From: Pseudomonadota bacterium
GTDB lineage: Bacteria; Pseudomonadota; Gammaproteobacteria; UBA11654
DNA length: 7,571 nucleotides
Direction of reading: 5' to 3'
Assembly (NCBI GenBank): GCA_029979325.1
Contig: JAPOHS010000045.1
Span: 1-7,571 of the forward strand
Shown here: positions 6,028 through 7,571 of the stretch, in pieces
How the letters are laid out: each line of letters starts with the position of its first letter
Numbering within the stretch: position 1 is the first letter of the stretch
The notes under the pieces: model-generated
The model's database searches: none
Told to the model about the DNA's origin: nothing
What the model saw: only the letters and a program-made list of their open reading frames with translations
Made by a program: the position numbers and the translations under genes

Positions 6028-7331
6028 GCATCGAGCGAGTCAATCTCTTAGCAACTTCCAATAAAAAAATAAATGGCTGCATAAAGGTCCCTGGTGATAA
6101 ATCGATCTCTCATAGGGCAATTATTATTTCGTCCATTGCTCAAGGAAGAACCGAAATCAATGGTTATCTTGATGCAACAGATGTCAATGCTACCATCAAT
6201 GCCTGTCGAGCCATTGGAGCTGCAATTGAAAAAAGCAAAGATACATTGATCATAGATGGCAATGATCTTGAACGTCACCATGGAGATGCTATTGATTTGA
6301 ACTTTGGTAACTCTGGAACATCTATGAGATTAATGATGGGTATCCTGTCCGCTCAAAAATTTTCATCCGTTCTAATCGGTGATGAATCCCTTAATCAAAG
6401 ACCAATGGATAGGGTTTCCAATCCTTTGCTTAGAATGAATGCTGATATAAAAATATCTGATGGTAAACCGCCTGTGTATATCAATCCTGTTCCGTCAATA
6501 AAATGTATTGATCACATGGTGGATATTGCAAGCGCACAAATTAAATCTTCGATCATGTTGGCTGGTCTTTACGGTGAAAATGCTTTCACGATAACAACCC
6601 CGCAATCCAGGGATCATACTGAAATCATGCTGAGAGAATTTGGTTGCAATATATCAATAGAATCAGATTCCATTAAAATGGAGCCAGGTAAACCCATTTC
6701 ACCAGAATTTATTCAAATTCCTGGCGATATTTCATCGGCAGCATTTTTCATAGTTGGATCAATCATCTCTAAGAATAGTCAAATAATTATCGAAAATGTT
6801 GGGTTAAATCCTTTAAGAGCAGGTCTCATAGAGATCCTCAAAACGATGGGTGCGAATATTCACATTACGAATATAAAAACAGTTAATGGAGAGATGGTAG
6901 GAAACATTCATGCAGAATCTTCGTCACTAAATGGAATTGAAATACCAAAGGAGTTGATTGCAAGTTCAATTGATGAATTACCATTGATTGTTTTAGCAGC
7001 CAGTCAAGCCAATGGAAAAACCACTATAAGAAATGCTGAAGAGCTTAGAGTAAAGGAGTCAGACAGAATATTATCAATGATAAAAATGATGGATGCTTTC
7101 AAAATAGCAACCGATGAATTTCCGGATGGAATGAATGTCTATGGAGGCTCAATTAAAGGTGCTAGGGTCAGCAGCTTTGGTGATCACAGAATTGCAATGA
7201 CCGCACTAATGGCTTCGCTTGTTTCTGATGGTGATATTCTGGTTGAGGATTGCAAAAATATTGACACATCATTTCCAACATTTATTGAAATTGCTAATAA
7301 TATCGGTATGGATATCAATAAAAATGACTAA
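6024..7331 (+). CDS. aroA: AroA, 3-phosphoshikimate 1-carboxyvinyltransferase (EPSP synthase)
   Basis: AroA joins shikimate 3-phosphate with phosphoenolpyruvate to form EPSP, the penultimate step to chorismate. The 435-residue product has the usual length and both halves of the inside-out alpha/beta barrel. Visible active-site motifs are VPGDKSISHR (22-31, with Lys26, Ser27 and Arg31), GNSGTSMR (95-102), RPMDRV, SAQIKS (170-175), the probable catalytic Asp317 (IDELP), Glu345 (RVKESDR) and FGDHRIAMT (385-393). The forms NSGTSMRL, RPMxRV and TSFP near the C-terminus, in place of E. coli's NAGTAMRP and KTFP, resemble the class II-like enzymes of Pseudomonas and Gram-positive bacteria. Gly98 matches E. 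coli Gly96, a position tied to glyphosate sensitivity; sensitivity itself cannot be judged from this. In Pseudomonas aroA is fused to tyrA; here it stands alone. It overlaps pheA by 4 nt and cmk by 8 nt. Confidence 0.97.
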   Translation: MSIERVNLLATSNKKINGCIKVPGDKSISHRAIIISSIAQGRTEINGYLDATDVNATINACRAIGAAIEKSKDTLIIDGNDLERHHGDAIDLNFGNSGTSMRLMMGILSAQKFSSVLIGDESLNQRPMDRVSNPLLRMNADIKISDGKPPVYINPVPSIKCIDHMVDIASAQIKSSIMLAGLYGENAFTITTPQSRDHTEIMLREFGCNISIESDSIKMEPGKPISPEFIQIPGDISSAAFFIVGSIISKNSQIIIENVGLNPLRAGLIEILKTMGANIHITNIKTVNGEMVGNIHAESSSLNGIEIPKELIASSIDELPLIVLAASQANGKTTIRNAEELRVKESDRILSMIKMMDAFKIATDEFPDGMNVYGGSIKGARVSSFGDHRIAMTALMASLVSDGDILVEDCKNIDTSFPTFIEIANNIGMDINKND

Positions 7332-7571
7332 TGTCATCACAATCGACGGGCCAAGTGGTGTAGGCAAAGGAACCATATCTGAGTATTTATCAAATCAGCT
7401 CAAATGGAACTATCTAAACAGTGGAGCACTATATAGAGCAATTGCATGGGTGGCTAGAAATGATTTGATAAATTTGAATGATATAAACGGTTTAGAAAAA
7501 GCTTCAAAAGATATTGTATTTTCACTTGAAAATAAAAAACTTAGAATTGAATACAAAAATGAAGAGATTGG
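7324..7571 (+). CDS. cmk: Cmk, cytidylate kinase (N-terminal part)
   Basis: Cmk transfers phosphate from ATP to CMP or dCMP in the cytosol. Only the first 82 codons are present; the frame is open to the window edge. The P-loop GPSGVGKGT (9-17) follows the start VITIDG, as in E. coli Cmk, and LNSGALYRAIAW (31-42) matches the conserved nucleotide-monophosphate-binding segment (E. coli LDSGAIYR). The ATG at 7324 lies inside the last codons of aroA, an 8-nt overlap that suggests coupled translation. The aroA-cmk junction is conserved in gammaproteobacteria, where rpsA usually follows; that gene would lie beyond this window. Confidence 0.95.
   Translation, partial: MTNVITIDGPSGVGKGTISEYLSNQLKWNYLNSGALYRAIAWVARNDLINLNDINGLEKASKDIVFSLENKKLRIEYKNEEI

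Noticed and set aside
1..7571. Mobile element, CRISPR, toxin-antitoxin, defence or other novel system
   Set aside because: All but 143 bp plus five single junction bases is accounted for by seven recognisable housekeeping genes. I saw no direct-repeat arrays, terminal inverted repeats, transposase or integrase motifs.

Overview
The window looks like chromosomal core DNA from an AT-rich gammaproteobacterium. I judge AT richness by eye and have not counted it. Two things point to this group. A ubiG gene (ubiquinone biosynthesis) diverges from gyrA, as in Escherichia coli. The downstream run serC, pheA, aroA, cmk is a variant of the gyrA-serC-pheA-aroA-cmk order known from Pseudomonas and relatives. 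Low G+C, almost no intergenic DNA and scarce Shine-Dalgarno sequences would fit a streamlined marine or host-associated lineage. Genus and species cannot be fixed from this sequence.

Layout: bases 1-290 hold the N-terminal 96 codons of ubiG on the minus strand, cut by the window edge. Bases 291-433 are the only real intergenic region, a 143-bp divergent promoter region. From 434 to the end, six genes run on the plus strand: gyrA (434-2962), serC (2965-4041), a serA-type phosphoglycerate dehydrogenase (4043-5206), pheA as a prephenate dehydratase without chorismate mutase (5209-6027), aroA (6024-7331) and the first 82 codons of cmk (7324-7571, cut by the edge). Junctions are +2, +1, +2, -4 and -8 nt, so these genes are probably cotranscribed and translationally coupled. 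No internal terminator or promoter is evident.

The genes link several core pathways. GyrA is half of DNA gyrase. The SerA-type enzyme and SerC carry out the first two steps of serine synthesis from 3-phosphoglycerate, and SerC may also serve pyridoxal phosphate synthesis. AroA makes EPSP on the way to chorismate. PheA converts prephenate to phenylpyruvate. Cmk phosphorylates CMP and dCMP.

I see no mobile element, CRISPR array, tRNA, rRNA or defence system, and no convincing undescribed system. The points worth a second look are changes to a known operon: a serA gene between serC and pheA, a PheA lacking its chorismate mutase domain, no tyrA or hisC between pheA and aroA, an altered GyrA box with a short acidic tail, and near-absence of ribosome binding sites in the plus-strand run.
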